NCBI RefSeq assembly: GCF_030464885.1
Contig: NZ_JALPRJ010000022.1
Span: 1-64,000, forward strand
DNA length: 64,000 nucleotides
Direction of reading: 5' to 3'
Source: Caballeronia sp. SEWSISQ10-4 2
GTDB taxonomy: Bacteria > Pseudomonadota > Gammaproteobacteria > Burkholderiales > Burkholderiaceae
In this document: positions 55,506 through 62,833 of the stretch, one piece after another
Numbering within the stretch: position 1 is the stretch's first letter
Layout: every line of letters begins with the position of its first letter
Translations under genes and position numbers: made by a program
The notes under the pieces: generated by a model
Seen by the model: the letters and a program-made list of their open reading frames with translations, nothing else
What the model was told of the DNA's origin: nothing
The model's database searches: none

Positions 55506-56423
55506 ATGAATCAGAAGCAAATCGAAGCGTTCAGGCTGGTGATGCTGCGTGGATCGATGACCGCCGCAGCCGAAGAACTCGGCACCTCGCAGCCCAGTAT
55601 CAGCCGCCTGATCGGGGAGCTGGAAGCGTCGACGGGACTTGCGCTCTTCACGCGCAACGGCGGCCGGATTCAGGCCACCGATGCAGGCAGCGCGTTCTAC
55701 CGCGAGGTCGACCGCAGTTTCGTCGGACTCGAGAAGCTCGCGCATTCAGCGCGTGAGATACGCCAGTTCGGCAGTGGCCGGCTGCGTCTGGTGGCGGCGC
55801 CGGTGTTGGCGTTATCGTTCGTACCCCTTGTGATCGAGCGGTTCCTGGCGGCGTATCCGCGTATCGCGGTGTCGCTGGAAATGCGCAGCGAGGGCACGAT
55901 CCAACGCTGGGCGTCGTCCGCATATTGCGACGTTGGTTTTGCCACCACCACGCCCGATGCGTTCGGCGTGACGAGCGCGGAGTTGTATCGGCTGGCTGGG
56001 GTGTGCGCGCTGCCTGCAAAACATCCGCTCACCGCGCGCGAGCGGATACATGCGCGCGACTTGAGGGATCAGAGCCTCATCCTGCCCTCATACGCCGACG
56101 ACACACGCTCGTCGCTCGATCGCGCGTTGCGGCAAGCTGGCGCGACCCAGATGCCGACCATTGAGACACCATACGGCGCGACCATTTGCGCAATGGTCGC
56201 GCGTGGTTTGGGCGTGGGTGTAGTGAATCCGCTTGCCACGTCCGATACCAATCCGTCTCGCATCGTATTCCGGCCGTTCTCGCCGGACGTGATGTTTCGC
56301 GGCTTCACGGTCTGTCCTCAATTGCAGCATCCGAACCCGCTGGTGAAGGCCTTCCTCGACCTCACCAACGAAACAATGGCCATTGAAGCGGCGCGTTTGC
56401 GAGGTCTCCCTTCAATCGTTTGA
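55506..56423 (+). CDS. LysR-family transcriptional regulator
   Basis: A 305-residue LysR regulator. It starts MNQKQIEAFRLVMLRGSMTA with AAEELGTSQPSISRLIGELE as the recognition helix region. The effector domain spans about 95-300. It is divergent from the FAD oxidoreductase across a 125-base promoter gap and is the likely activator of the uptake/oxidation cluster. A GAGGGAGG ribosome site precedes the start. Confidence 0.9.
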   Translation: MNQKQIEAFRLVMLRGSMTAAAEELGTSQPSISRLIGELEASTGLALFTRNGGRIQATDAGSAFYREVDRSFVGLEKLAHSAREIRQFGSGRLRLVAAPVLALSFVPLVIERFLAAYPRIAVSLEMRSEGTIQRWASSAYCDVGFATTTPDAFGVTSAELYRLAGVCALPAKHPLTARERIHARDLRDQSLILPSYADDTRSSLDRALRQAGATQMPTIETPYGATICAMVARGLGVGVVNPLATSDTNPSRIVFRPFSPDVMFRGFTVCPQLQHPNPLVKAFLDLTNETMAIEAARLRGLPSIV

Positions 56424-56542
56424 CATGATTTAGCTAGGTGTTCGCCCGCTGGCGCGGATACGTTCCGACGAGAACAGACGATCAAGCGTTCCAGATCGAC
56501 AATTGCAGAGGTGCTTGGCCAGTTCGTGGTGGACAGCAATCG

Positions 56543-57075
56543 ATGACGTCGATTTTTCAAATCTTAGCCGGAGGTGCGGCGATGTTTGCTCCGAAGGTTA
56601 GTAAGTCACTGACGAAAATACCCACCAATCCGAACAAGAGTCAAATCAGCCTGGGCACCGGCGAACTGCCGACAGGGCTATAACCCTCGTCCCGAACTAG
56701 ATGCCGGGCCGCGACGAGCAGCAGGTTGAAGCAGGTCTGGCCATCAGGGAAGCATTACCCCGCTGCTCATGGGATTCAGCGAGATCCCTGTGTCTTCGGC
56801 TGCGCTGGCGACTCAATCTCAAGCACGATTCTCGCCAGGGTCACCGCTGGATAGGGCTACGCGGTCCTTCATGGAGCACCGCTTTGGCGTCGACCGCTTT
56901 GATTTGCTGCCGACCAATCGTGTCGGAAATGGCGGATCGAAAGGCTGGTGAAATGCGAACCGGTCTACTACACTCATTTGGCGCGTATCAGTTGAATGAA
57001 AACATCTTCGCGCATGGTCAAAGATTCGCTTGCTCGAACAAACATCTAATGCTGCGGCCACAGCATTCGCGGTGA
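56543..57075 (+). pseudogene. Decayed DUF4157 (eCIS-associated) gene
   Basis: Pieces of one protein are spread over three frames. First, from about 56582: MFAPKVSKSLTKIPTNPNKS, like the usual start of DUF4157 proteins. Second (about 56835-56900): FSPGSPLDRATRSFMEHRFG followed by GVD, the signature opening of the domain. Third (about 56934-57020): SFGAYQLNENIFAHGQRF, matching the domain's next strand region. The HExxH-type segment that normally follows is gone. DUF4157 proteins are frequent cargo-like companions of extracellular contractile injection systems, and one lies just right of this point. Confidence 0.65.
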
Positions 57076-57152
57076 TTAGCGCTTAACGCGCGCCAATCGT
57101 AGCGTGCTTCGTACGCAAGATGATGAATACGACAAGCAGGAGCGAATTCCCG

Positions 57153-58130
57153 ATGATCGGACAATCGCATGCGTTCCTCAAGGCGCAGCGCCTTATCGAC
57201 AAGATCGCGCGCTGCGACGCGCCCGTGCTGATCGAGGGCGAGACCGGCACGGGCAAGGAGCTGGCTGCCCGCGAAATTCACTATGGCGGAAGCAAGCGCG
57301 ACGGTCCGTTTGTCCCAGTCAATTGCGGCGCGATACCCGGCGATCTGGTGGAGAACGAACTATTTGGCCATCGGCGCGGTGCCTTCACCGACGCGCACGT
57401 CGAGCAGGTCGGCCTCGTCGCGCACGCTGGCAATGGCACGCTCTTCCTTGATGAAATCGACGCGTTGCCGCTCAAGGCGCAGGTGTCGTTGCTGCGATTT
57501 CTGCAGGATCATCAGTATCGGCCGCTGGGTGGGCCCGAAAGCCGGTACGCGAACGTGCGCTTGATCGCGGCGACCAATTCGAATCTCGCGACGCTTGCTC
57601 AACAGGGCGCTTTTCGGCTCGACCTGTTGTTCCGGTTGCGCGTCATGTGTGTGACGCTGCCGCCTCTACGCGAACGCCAGGGTGATGTTGCGCTGCTCGC
57701 CGATGCCTTCCTGAAAACGTGCGTCGATCGTTTCGAGGGCGGCGCGAAAGCGATCCATCCTGTCACGCTCGATTGGATGAACGCATACGCGTGGCCCGGC
57801 AATATCCGCGAACTCGAGAACCTGATCTGCCGTGAATATCTTCTCGCCGACGAACATACGATCCGCATCGATCCTCCCACCGGATGCGACACCGCTGTTG
57901 CGACAAATGCTCGCGTAGACCTTCCGGCATTATCGATTGTTTATGAAGACTTCAAGACAGCAAAGAGCCGCGTGATCGCCGAGTTCGAGTCCCGTTACCT
58001 CGCCTACGCGCTGCATGCGGCGGGCGGCAATATCACGCGTGCTGCCACGCTTGCGGGCAAGGAGCGCCGCGCGTTCGGCAAGCTGCTGAAGAAGCATGGC
58101 ATAGAGCGGGCCGGGAGCGGTCTCGACTAG
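57153..58130 (+). CDS. Sigma-54-dependent activator, AAA+ plus Fis domain, no sensor
   Basis: A 325-residue bacterial enhancer-binding protein that would use ATP hydrolysis to open sigma-54 promoters. Walker A is GETGTGKE (29-36) and Walker B is GTLFLDEID (95-103). The sigma-54 contact loop reads GAFTDA (76-81) instead of GAFTGA. Sensor/Arg-finger segments are FRLDLLFRLRVMCVTLPPLRER. A Fis-type helix-turn-helix ends the protein (AAGGNITRAATLAGKERRAF). There is no receiver or ligand domain, so activity is probably set by its own expression or a partner. I prefer the ATG at 57153 (AGGAG upstream); 57120 is possible. Confidence 0.88.
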   Translation: MIGQSHAFLKAQRLIDKIARCDAPVLIEGETGTGKELAAREIHYGGSKRDGPFVPVNCGAIPGDLVENELFGHRRGAFTDAHVEQVGLVAHAGNGTLFLDEIDALPLKAQVSLLRFLQDHQYRPLGGPESRYANVRLIAATNSNLATLAQQGAFRLDLLFRLRVMCVTLPPLRERQGDVALLADAFLKTCVDRFEGGAKAIHPVTLDWMNAYAWPGNIRELENLICREYLLADEHTIRIDPPTGCDTAVATNARVDLPALSIVYEDFKTAKSRVIAEFESRYLAYALHAAGGNITRAATLAGKERRAFGKLLKKHGIERAGSGLD

Positions 58131-58465
58131 GACCGCAATGACCCAGCCCGTGCTTGCACGAGCGCCATCCGCTCGCAGCTTCTCGATACCTCATCCTGTC
58201 TGCTTTTCCTGCCGCTTCAATGAATTCCCGACGCTCGTTTTTGCACGTCCGGGCGGGTCATTTTCCACCCGGCGCCGGGTCGCGTCGTGCGCGTTCCAGC
58301 GTCCGCATCGCTTGTCGAACAGTTGTTGACGTCAGGCGCCAAGTCCTGGACAGCAAGGCGGTGCAGTCATGCGAGTCGTATCGCGTCAGACGCGGCGCAT
58401 CCGGTACGGGTCTTGCATTGATGTCGCGCACCGCCGCAGAGTCAGCTTAGCGGGCGCCTAAGCGG
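58131..58465 (+). other. Promoter region of the eCIS operon
   Basis: 335 bases between the activator gene and the first operon gene. It holds the -24/-12 promoter described separately and, about 70-90 bases upstream of it, an imperfect palindrome (GTCGAACAGTTGTTGAC, 58314-58330) that could be the activator's binding site. Open frames here are spurious. Confidence 0.45.
58401..58418 (+). promoter_or_regulatory. Sigma-54 (-24/-12) promoter
   Basis: CCGGTACGGGTCTTGCAT fits the sigma-54 consensus TGGCACG-N4-TTGCA: GG at 58403-58404 and GC at 58415-58416 with exactly ten bases between them, and ACG plus TTGCA conserved. Transcription would begin near 58428, about 40 bases before the first operon gene. 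It lies between a sigma-54 activator gene and the structural genes of the particle. Confidence 0.7.
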
Positions 58466-58831
58466 GTGCGACGAGTGGATCCTGACGAAGTCATTCTTTC
58501 GAAGCTGTGCAGCGCCGTCGTGGGCTACCTGAAGCGGCACCCGCAAGCGGCCGATACCGTCCGCGGAATCGGAAACTGGTGGTTGCCCGTTGCTCGTTGT
58601 CACGCGGATGCAAGGGCGCTCCAGCGGGCGCTGGACCGGCTTGTCGGGCAGGGGCGCGTGACGCGGTACGCGCTTCTGGACGGTACGATTCTTTACGCCA
58701 GCAGTGAAGGGCGGCAGCCGGGCTTGCTACGGAAGCGGCGCCGCATCCGCGGCGCGCTGGTGCGCCGCGCCAGGAACGCGCGGGTCAGCGGCCCGGCGCG
58801 CGGCCGGCGCTCGGCAGCCAACCGCAAGTGA
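58466..58831 (+). CDS. Small winged-helix-like protein, first gene of the eCIS operon
   Basis: A 121-residue basic protein. Residues about 10-75 look like a winged helix: a helix with a VVGYLKRHPQAADTVRGI stretch, a conserved-looking NWWLPVARC, a helix ALQRALDRLVGQGRV and a wing strand TRYALLDGTILYAS. The last 45 residues are Arg-rich, perhaps nucleic-acid-binding. It starts at GTG (58466 or 58475). No family is recognised; its place just after the promoter suggests a regulatory or assembly role (inference). Confidence 0.6.
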   Translation: MRRVDPDEVILSKLCSAVVGYLKRHPQAADTVRGIGNWWLPVARCHADARALQRALDRLVGQGRVTRYALLDGTILYASSEGRQPGLLRKRRRIRGALVRRARNARVSGPARGRRSAANRK

Positions 58832-58864
58832 CCGTTGATAACCGCAGATAACCGGGAGCAATCC

Positions 58865-60508
58865 ATGCCCGTTACGTTGACTTACCCAGGCGTCTACATT
58901 GAAGAAGCCCCGAGCGTGGTCCATACGATCACCGGCGTGTCAACCTCGATTGCGGCCTTCGTGGGACAGACCGCGAAAGGCGCCGCCAACGACCCGACCA
59001 CCGTGTTCAGTTTCGGCGACTTCGAGCAGGCCTTCGGCGGTTTGTCCGCCGGCAAGACGCTGGGCTTTGCGGTGCGCGACTTCTTCCTGAACGGCGGGAG
59101 CCAGGCGATCATCGTCAGGGTGACGGGGACCGTGCCCCCGCCGCCAGCACCGCCGGCAGCGCCAGCAGCGCCAGCAGCGCCAGCACCGGCGCCAGCACCG
59201 GCCGTCAAACTCCCAGGACCCGCCACGGCAAGTTTGAAGGCCAATGATCTGACCTCGCTGCAACTGCAGGCTGCGAGTCCTGGCGCGTGGGGCAATGCGC
59301 TGACCGCGATCGTCGACTACAAAACCGCGCCTGCGGGCGATCAGCGCCTGACGTTCAACCTGACGATCATCGAAAACGGCAGCAATGGTTCGAAGGTCAA
59401 CATAGAGAAGTTCCTGAACCTGTCGGTTGATCCGCGCAGCAACTTTTTTGTCGCGAAGGTGCTCGCCAATCAGTCAGCGCTGGTGCGCCTTTCGCCCGAC
59501 CAGAAAATGCCGGTCCTGGGCGACGACGGCCTGCCGAACCCCCTGCCGGTGCCTCCCGAAGCCACTACGAACCTTAGCGGAGGGGAAGAAGGCCCGCCTC
59601 CCAGGCCGGAGGACATCCAAGGCGATCAGGCCTCTAAAACCGGTCTTTTCGCACTCGAAAAAGCCGACATCTTCAACATGCTGTGCATCCCGCCGCCCAC
59701 GCCCGGTTCAACGCTGCCGACCGCCGTGGTCACCGCGGCCGTCGGCTACTGTGAAACGCGCCGCGCGATTATGATCGTCGATCCGCCGACCACGTGGATC
59801 GACGCGAAATCCGCCGTCGCGGGCGCGACCGATCTGCAGGCGAGCATTGGCGCGGTGAGCAAGAACGCCGCCGTGTTCTTTCCGCGCATCATCCAGGCGA
59901 ATCCCGTGGCGAACGGCCAGATGCAGGAGTTCGTCCCCTGCGGTGCGGTCGCCGGCGTGTTCGCGCGCACCGACGCGCAGCGCGGTGTGTGGAAGGCGCC
60001 TGCGGGCATCGACGCGACGCTGATCAACGTCCCGCAGCTATCCGTGTCCCTGCACGACGGCGAAAGCGGTCAGCTCAATCCGCTCGGCGTCAACTGCCTG
60101 CGCGCGTTTCCGATCGTGGGGCGGGTGATTTGGGGCTCGCGCACGACGCGCGGCGCAGACGTGCTGGCCGATCAGTACAAGTACATCCCGGTGCGCCGGC
60201 TTGCGCTCTTTCTTGAAGAGAGCTTGTATCGCGGCACGCAATGGGTCGTATTCGAACCGAACGATGAACCTCTGTGGTCGCAGATTCGGCTCAATGTCGG
60301 CGCGTTCATGCAGAACCTGTTTCGCCAGGGTGCGTTCCAGGGCCAGACGCCGAAGGACGCTTACTTCGTGAAGTGCGACAAGGAAACGACGACGCAAAAC
60401 GATATCGATCTGGGCATCGTGAATGTGGTGGTCGGCTTTGCGCCGCTCAAGCCGGCAGAATTCGTAGTAATTACGCTACAGCAGATCGCAGGCCAGATCC
60501 AGGTTTAG
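58865..60508 (+). CDS. eCIS/phage-tail contractile sheath protein
   Basis: A 547-residue tail sheath protein. N-terminus: YPGVYIEEAPSVVHTITGVS, FVGQTAKGA and RDFFLNGGSQAIIVRV. C-terminus: ADQYKYIPVRRLALFLEESL, followed by the WVVFEPND and VGFAPLKPAEF strands common to all contractile sheaths. Residues 91-119 are a Pro/Ala-rich linker (PAPPAAPAAPAAP...) encoded by repeated CAGCGC/CAGCAC units, absent from most sheaths. The start at 58865 follows GGGAGC. Only one sheath gene is present here, whereas several eCIS types have two or three. Confidence 0.9.
   Translation: MPVTLTYPGVYIEEAPSVVHTITGVSTSIAAFVGQTAKGAANDPTTVFSFGDFEQAFGGLSAGKTLGFAVRDFFLNGGSQAIIVRVTGTVPPPPAPPAAPAAPAAPAPAPAPAVKLPGPATASLKANDLTSLQLQAASPGAWGNALTAIVDYKTAPAGDQRLTFNLTIIENGSNGSKVNIEKFLNLSVDPRSNFFVAKVLANQSALVRLSPDQKMPVLGDDGLPNPLPVPPEATTNLSGGEEGPPPRPEDIQGDQASKTGLFALEKADIFNMLCIPPPTPGSTLPTAVVTAAVGYCETRRAIMIVDPPTTWIDAKSAVAGATDLQASIGAVSKNAAVFFPRIIQANPVANGQMQEFVPCGAVAGVFARTDAQRGVWKAPAGIDATLINVPQLSVSLHDGESGQLNPLGVNCLRAFPIVGRVIWGSRTTRGADVLADQYKYIPVRRLALFLEESLYRGTQWVVFEPNDEPLWSQIRLNVGAFMQNLFRQGAFQGQTPKDAYFVKCDKETTTQNDIDLGIVNVVVGFAPLKPAEFVVITLQQIAGQIQV
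59130..59210 (+). repeat. Coding tandem repeat in the sheath linker
   Basis: Imperfect repeats of CCAGCA/GCGCCAGCA units encode the Pro/Ala linker. Such DNA can change length by slippage; here it remains in frame. Confidence 0.7.
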
Positions 60509-60543
60509 GACCGCGTTCAGGACAACCCGCAACGGAGACCATG

Positions 60544-61071
60544 ATGCCCCAGTTCACCGTCAACGCGCAGCGCTTCGATCCGTACAAGAACTTCAAGTTT
60601 CGCATCAAGTGGGACGCGAAGTATGTTGCCGGCATCAGCAAGATGAGCGCGCTGAAACGCACCACGGAAGTGGTCAAGCATCGCGAGGGAGGTGACCCGA
60701 GTTCGAGTCGGAAGTCGCCCGGAAAGAACGAGTACGACGCGATCACACTCGAGCGCGGCGTAACCCACGACACCGAGTTCGAGAAGTGGGCCAACAAGAT
60801 TTTCCAGTATGGCTCGGGGCTGGGCATGGAGGTATCGCTGAAGGACTTTCGCAAGGACCTGATCATCGAGATCTATAACGAAGCCGGGCAGCTTGCCATC
60901 GCTTACAAGGTGTATCGATGCTGGGTGTCGGAATACCAGGCGCTCCCTGACTTCGACGCAAACGCGAACGCGGTTGCGATCCAGCATATCAAGCTGGAAA
61001 ACGAAGGCTGGGAGCGCGACGAGAGCGTGACTGAACCGAGCGAACCGACCTTCACCGTGCCATCGGCCTGA
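60544..61071 (+). CDS. eCIS/phage-tail tube protein (gp19-like)
   Basis: A 175-residue inner tube protein. Strongly family-like stretches are FDPYKNFKFRIKWDAKYVAG, SALKRTTEVVKHREGGDPS, ITLERGVTHDTEFEKWAN and KVYRCWVSEYQALPDFDANA. These match Afp/PVC-type tube subunits that stack inside the sheath. GGAG precedes the ATG at 60544, with an in-frame ATG three bases earlier. It lies 35 bases after the sheath gene. Confidence 0.92.
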   Translation: MPQFTVNAQRFDPYKNFKFRIKWDAKYVAGISKMSALKRTTEVVKHREGGDPSSSRKSPGKNEYDAITLERGVTHDTEFEKWANKIFQYGSGLGMEVSLKDFRKDLIIEIYNEAGQLAIAYKVYRCWVSEYQALPDFDANANAVAIQHIKLENEGWERDESVTEPSEPTFTVPSA

Positions 61072-61082
61072 ATGAGGCGAAT

Positions 61083-61832
61083 ATGCGCGCGCTCGATACG
61101 CCGGCACTCCTCGACGCATGGGATCGCGGCCACAGCCTGTCCGCCGACGCGTGGGCGCTATGGCTCCTGCGTACAGCTACGGTCAAGGCCGGTGCCTCGA
61201 CGCCGGCCGGCACGCTCGCGCAATGGACGGTCGGGCGGCGCGACCGGGCGCTGTTGCGCTTGCGCTCGCTGACCTTCGGCGCAAGCATCAATGGCCTGGC
61301 CGATTGTCCTGGTTGCGGCGCAGCTGCGGAATTCGATATGAACTGCGACGCGCTGGCCGGGTCCCCATCGGCCGACGATGAACCCGCGCCCGCGCAGTTT
61401 GAAGCAGCCGGCTACGCCGTGACGTGCCGCGCCGTGACGGCGGGCGACCTGCTTGCGATCGCTGACTGCGCCGATGTCGACGTGGCCAGCGATCGTCTGC
61501 TCGAACGCTGCGTGGACGCACGCAATGCGCAGGGCGTGCGGGTTGCGCATCGCCAGTTGCCCGCCGACCTTCTGGCCGATATCACCATCCGCCTCGAACT
61601 GGCTGATCCCCACGCCGATATCCAGTTGAACGTCCGCTGTCCCGCATGCGGGCATGGCTGGCAGGTGGCGTTCGATATCGTCCAGTATTTCTGGCGGGAA
61701 CTCGGCGCCTGGGCCACGCGGCAGTTGCGCGACGTGCATGAACTTGCCTCGGCCTACGGATGGAGCGAAGCGCAGATTCTCGCACTCAGTCCAGCGCGCC
61801 GGCAACGCTATCTGGACATGCTGACGACATGA
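61083..61832 (+). CDS. Putative baseplate protein/chaperone with paired CPxC motifs
   Basis: A 249-residue protein. Two zinc-knuckle-like pairs are seen: C75/C78 (CPGC) and C186/C189 (CPAC). The N-terminal LSADAWALWLLRTATVK and the C-terminal ELASAYGWSEAQILALSPAR resemble T4 gp26-type baseplate hub assembly proteins annotated in similar loci. It starts 11 bases after the tube gene stop and overlaps the next gene. The role in baseplate assembly is inferred from position and resemblance. Confidence 0.65.
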   Translation: MRALDTPALLDAWDRGHSLSADAWALWLLRTATVKAGASTPAGTLAQWTVGRRDRALLRLRSLTFGASINGLADCPGCGAAAEFDMNCDALAGSPSADDEPAPAQFEAAGYAVTCRAVTAGDLLAIADCADVDVASDRLLERCVDARNAQGVRVAHRQLPADLLADITIRLELADPHADIQLNVRCPACGHGWQVAFDIVQYFWRELGAWATRQLRDVHELASAYGWSEAQILALSPARRQRYLDMLTT

Positions 61833-62833
61833 GCGACTTCCTTCGTCATCTCGCCTCGCGCAGTCTAGGGCTCACGCCGGTTGTGCGGCCGTATTTATCG
61901 CCGATGTTCGCGGCTCCCGCATTCGACATGAACGTCATGGCCGGCGCGGATGATTCGGACTCCATTCCAGTAGGGCAAGAAGCCGTCGATGGCGCTGAAG
62001 TCAGCCAGTCGCCGCACAACGACGTTCGCCCGCTCAGCGAAGTTGCGCCTGCGATGCCCCGTGCAACTGCCTCACCGGACCCGGTGTTGCCGTATCCCAT
62101 CGAGGTCTGGCCGCGCGCTGCACTTCACGCGGACGCGAACGTTGCGACGCCGTCATCAGTTGGGCGCGAATGCGATATCGAGATCGCGCGCGAACCAGCC
62201 GTCGTCCAGCGCGCAACTGAAACTTCCGGGGACGCGTCGCGCTCATCGCCGCCGCCGCGTCACGGCGAACCCATCGTGTCCGCGCCACGAGACCTTCCCG
62301 CGAACCCGCAACCGCACCACAGCGTCAGGCGCCCGGGTCAACGCCCCACGCAACCCCTCGCATCGATGCGCGTTCCCCACCAACCGCCCGAGCAACTTAA
62401 AAGAGATGTCTTCGGTCATCTGTCGCTGGCAGTCGATGCGGCTTCAAAATCAACCGACCCGATCAAACAGCACGCACAAGACGGCTCCAAAGCAAGCGGC
62501 CAGAACCAGACCGCAGAGGACCCGGCACCGGCCACGCCAGCTCGGCTCGCGATGCCCCCACGCCGCGCGGTACTGGCCAAGCGAGACAGACACGACGGAC
62601 CAGACAACCGCGAGACGCCCGACGCCCGGCAGCTCCGCGATACCCGCAGGCAACCCGTGGGCGCTCCAGCGCGGGCCGATCCCGAACTGACGATTCACGT
62701 CAGCATCGGCCGGGTTGAAATCCGCGCGACGCCCGCCGCCGCCCATCCCGCACGGCCCGCCGAGCGGGAGGAACGCCAGCCGAGCCGGCTTGAAACGTAC
62801 TTGCGGCGGCGCGCGGACGGGAGCGGCACATGA
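61829..62833 (+). CDS. Disordered, Pro/Arg-rich eCIS operon protein
   Basis: A 334-residue protein mostly of low complexity (Pro, Ala, Arg, Thr, His). Only the ends look ordered: MSDFLRHLASRSLGL at the start and HVSIGRVEIRATP near the C-terminus, then a basic tail. The VSIGRVEIRA motif recurs in otherwise unrelated proteins of tail-like loci and may be a docking segment. The ATGA overlap with both neighbours shows it belongs to the operon. Function unknown; a tape-like, adaptor or assembly role is possible. Confidence 0.75.
   Translation: MSDFLRHLASRSLGLTPVVRPYLSPMFAAPAFDMNVMAGADDSDSIPVGQEAVDGAEVSQSPHNDVRPLSEVAPAMPRATASPDPVLPYPIEVWPRAALHADANVATPSSVGRECDIEIAREPAVVQRATETSGDASRSSPPPRHGEPIVSAPRDLPANPQPHHSVRRPGQRPTQPLASMRVPHQPPEQLKRDVFGHLSLAVDAASKSTDPIKQHAQDGSKASGQNQTAEDPAPATPARLAMPPRRAVLAKRDRHDGPDNRETPDARQLRDTRRQPVGAPARADPELTIHVSIGRVEIRATPAAAHPARPAEREERQPSRLETYLRRRADGSGT

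Noticed and set aside
56701..57075. 124-codon plus-strand frame as an intact gene
   Set aside because: Only its last third matches the DUF4157 pattern; the rest is explained by frame shifts in a decayed gene.
58138..58450. Frames in the promoter gap before the eCIS operon
   Set aside because: Ser/Arg-rich translation without a ribosome site; the gap is better explained by regulatory DNA.
58865..61071. Type VI secretion sheath/tube
   Set aside because: A single large sheath with PGVYIEE start and a gp19-like tube differ from the TssB/TssC pair and Hcp; no Tss genes are present.
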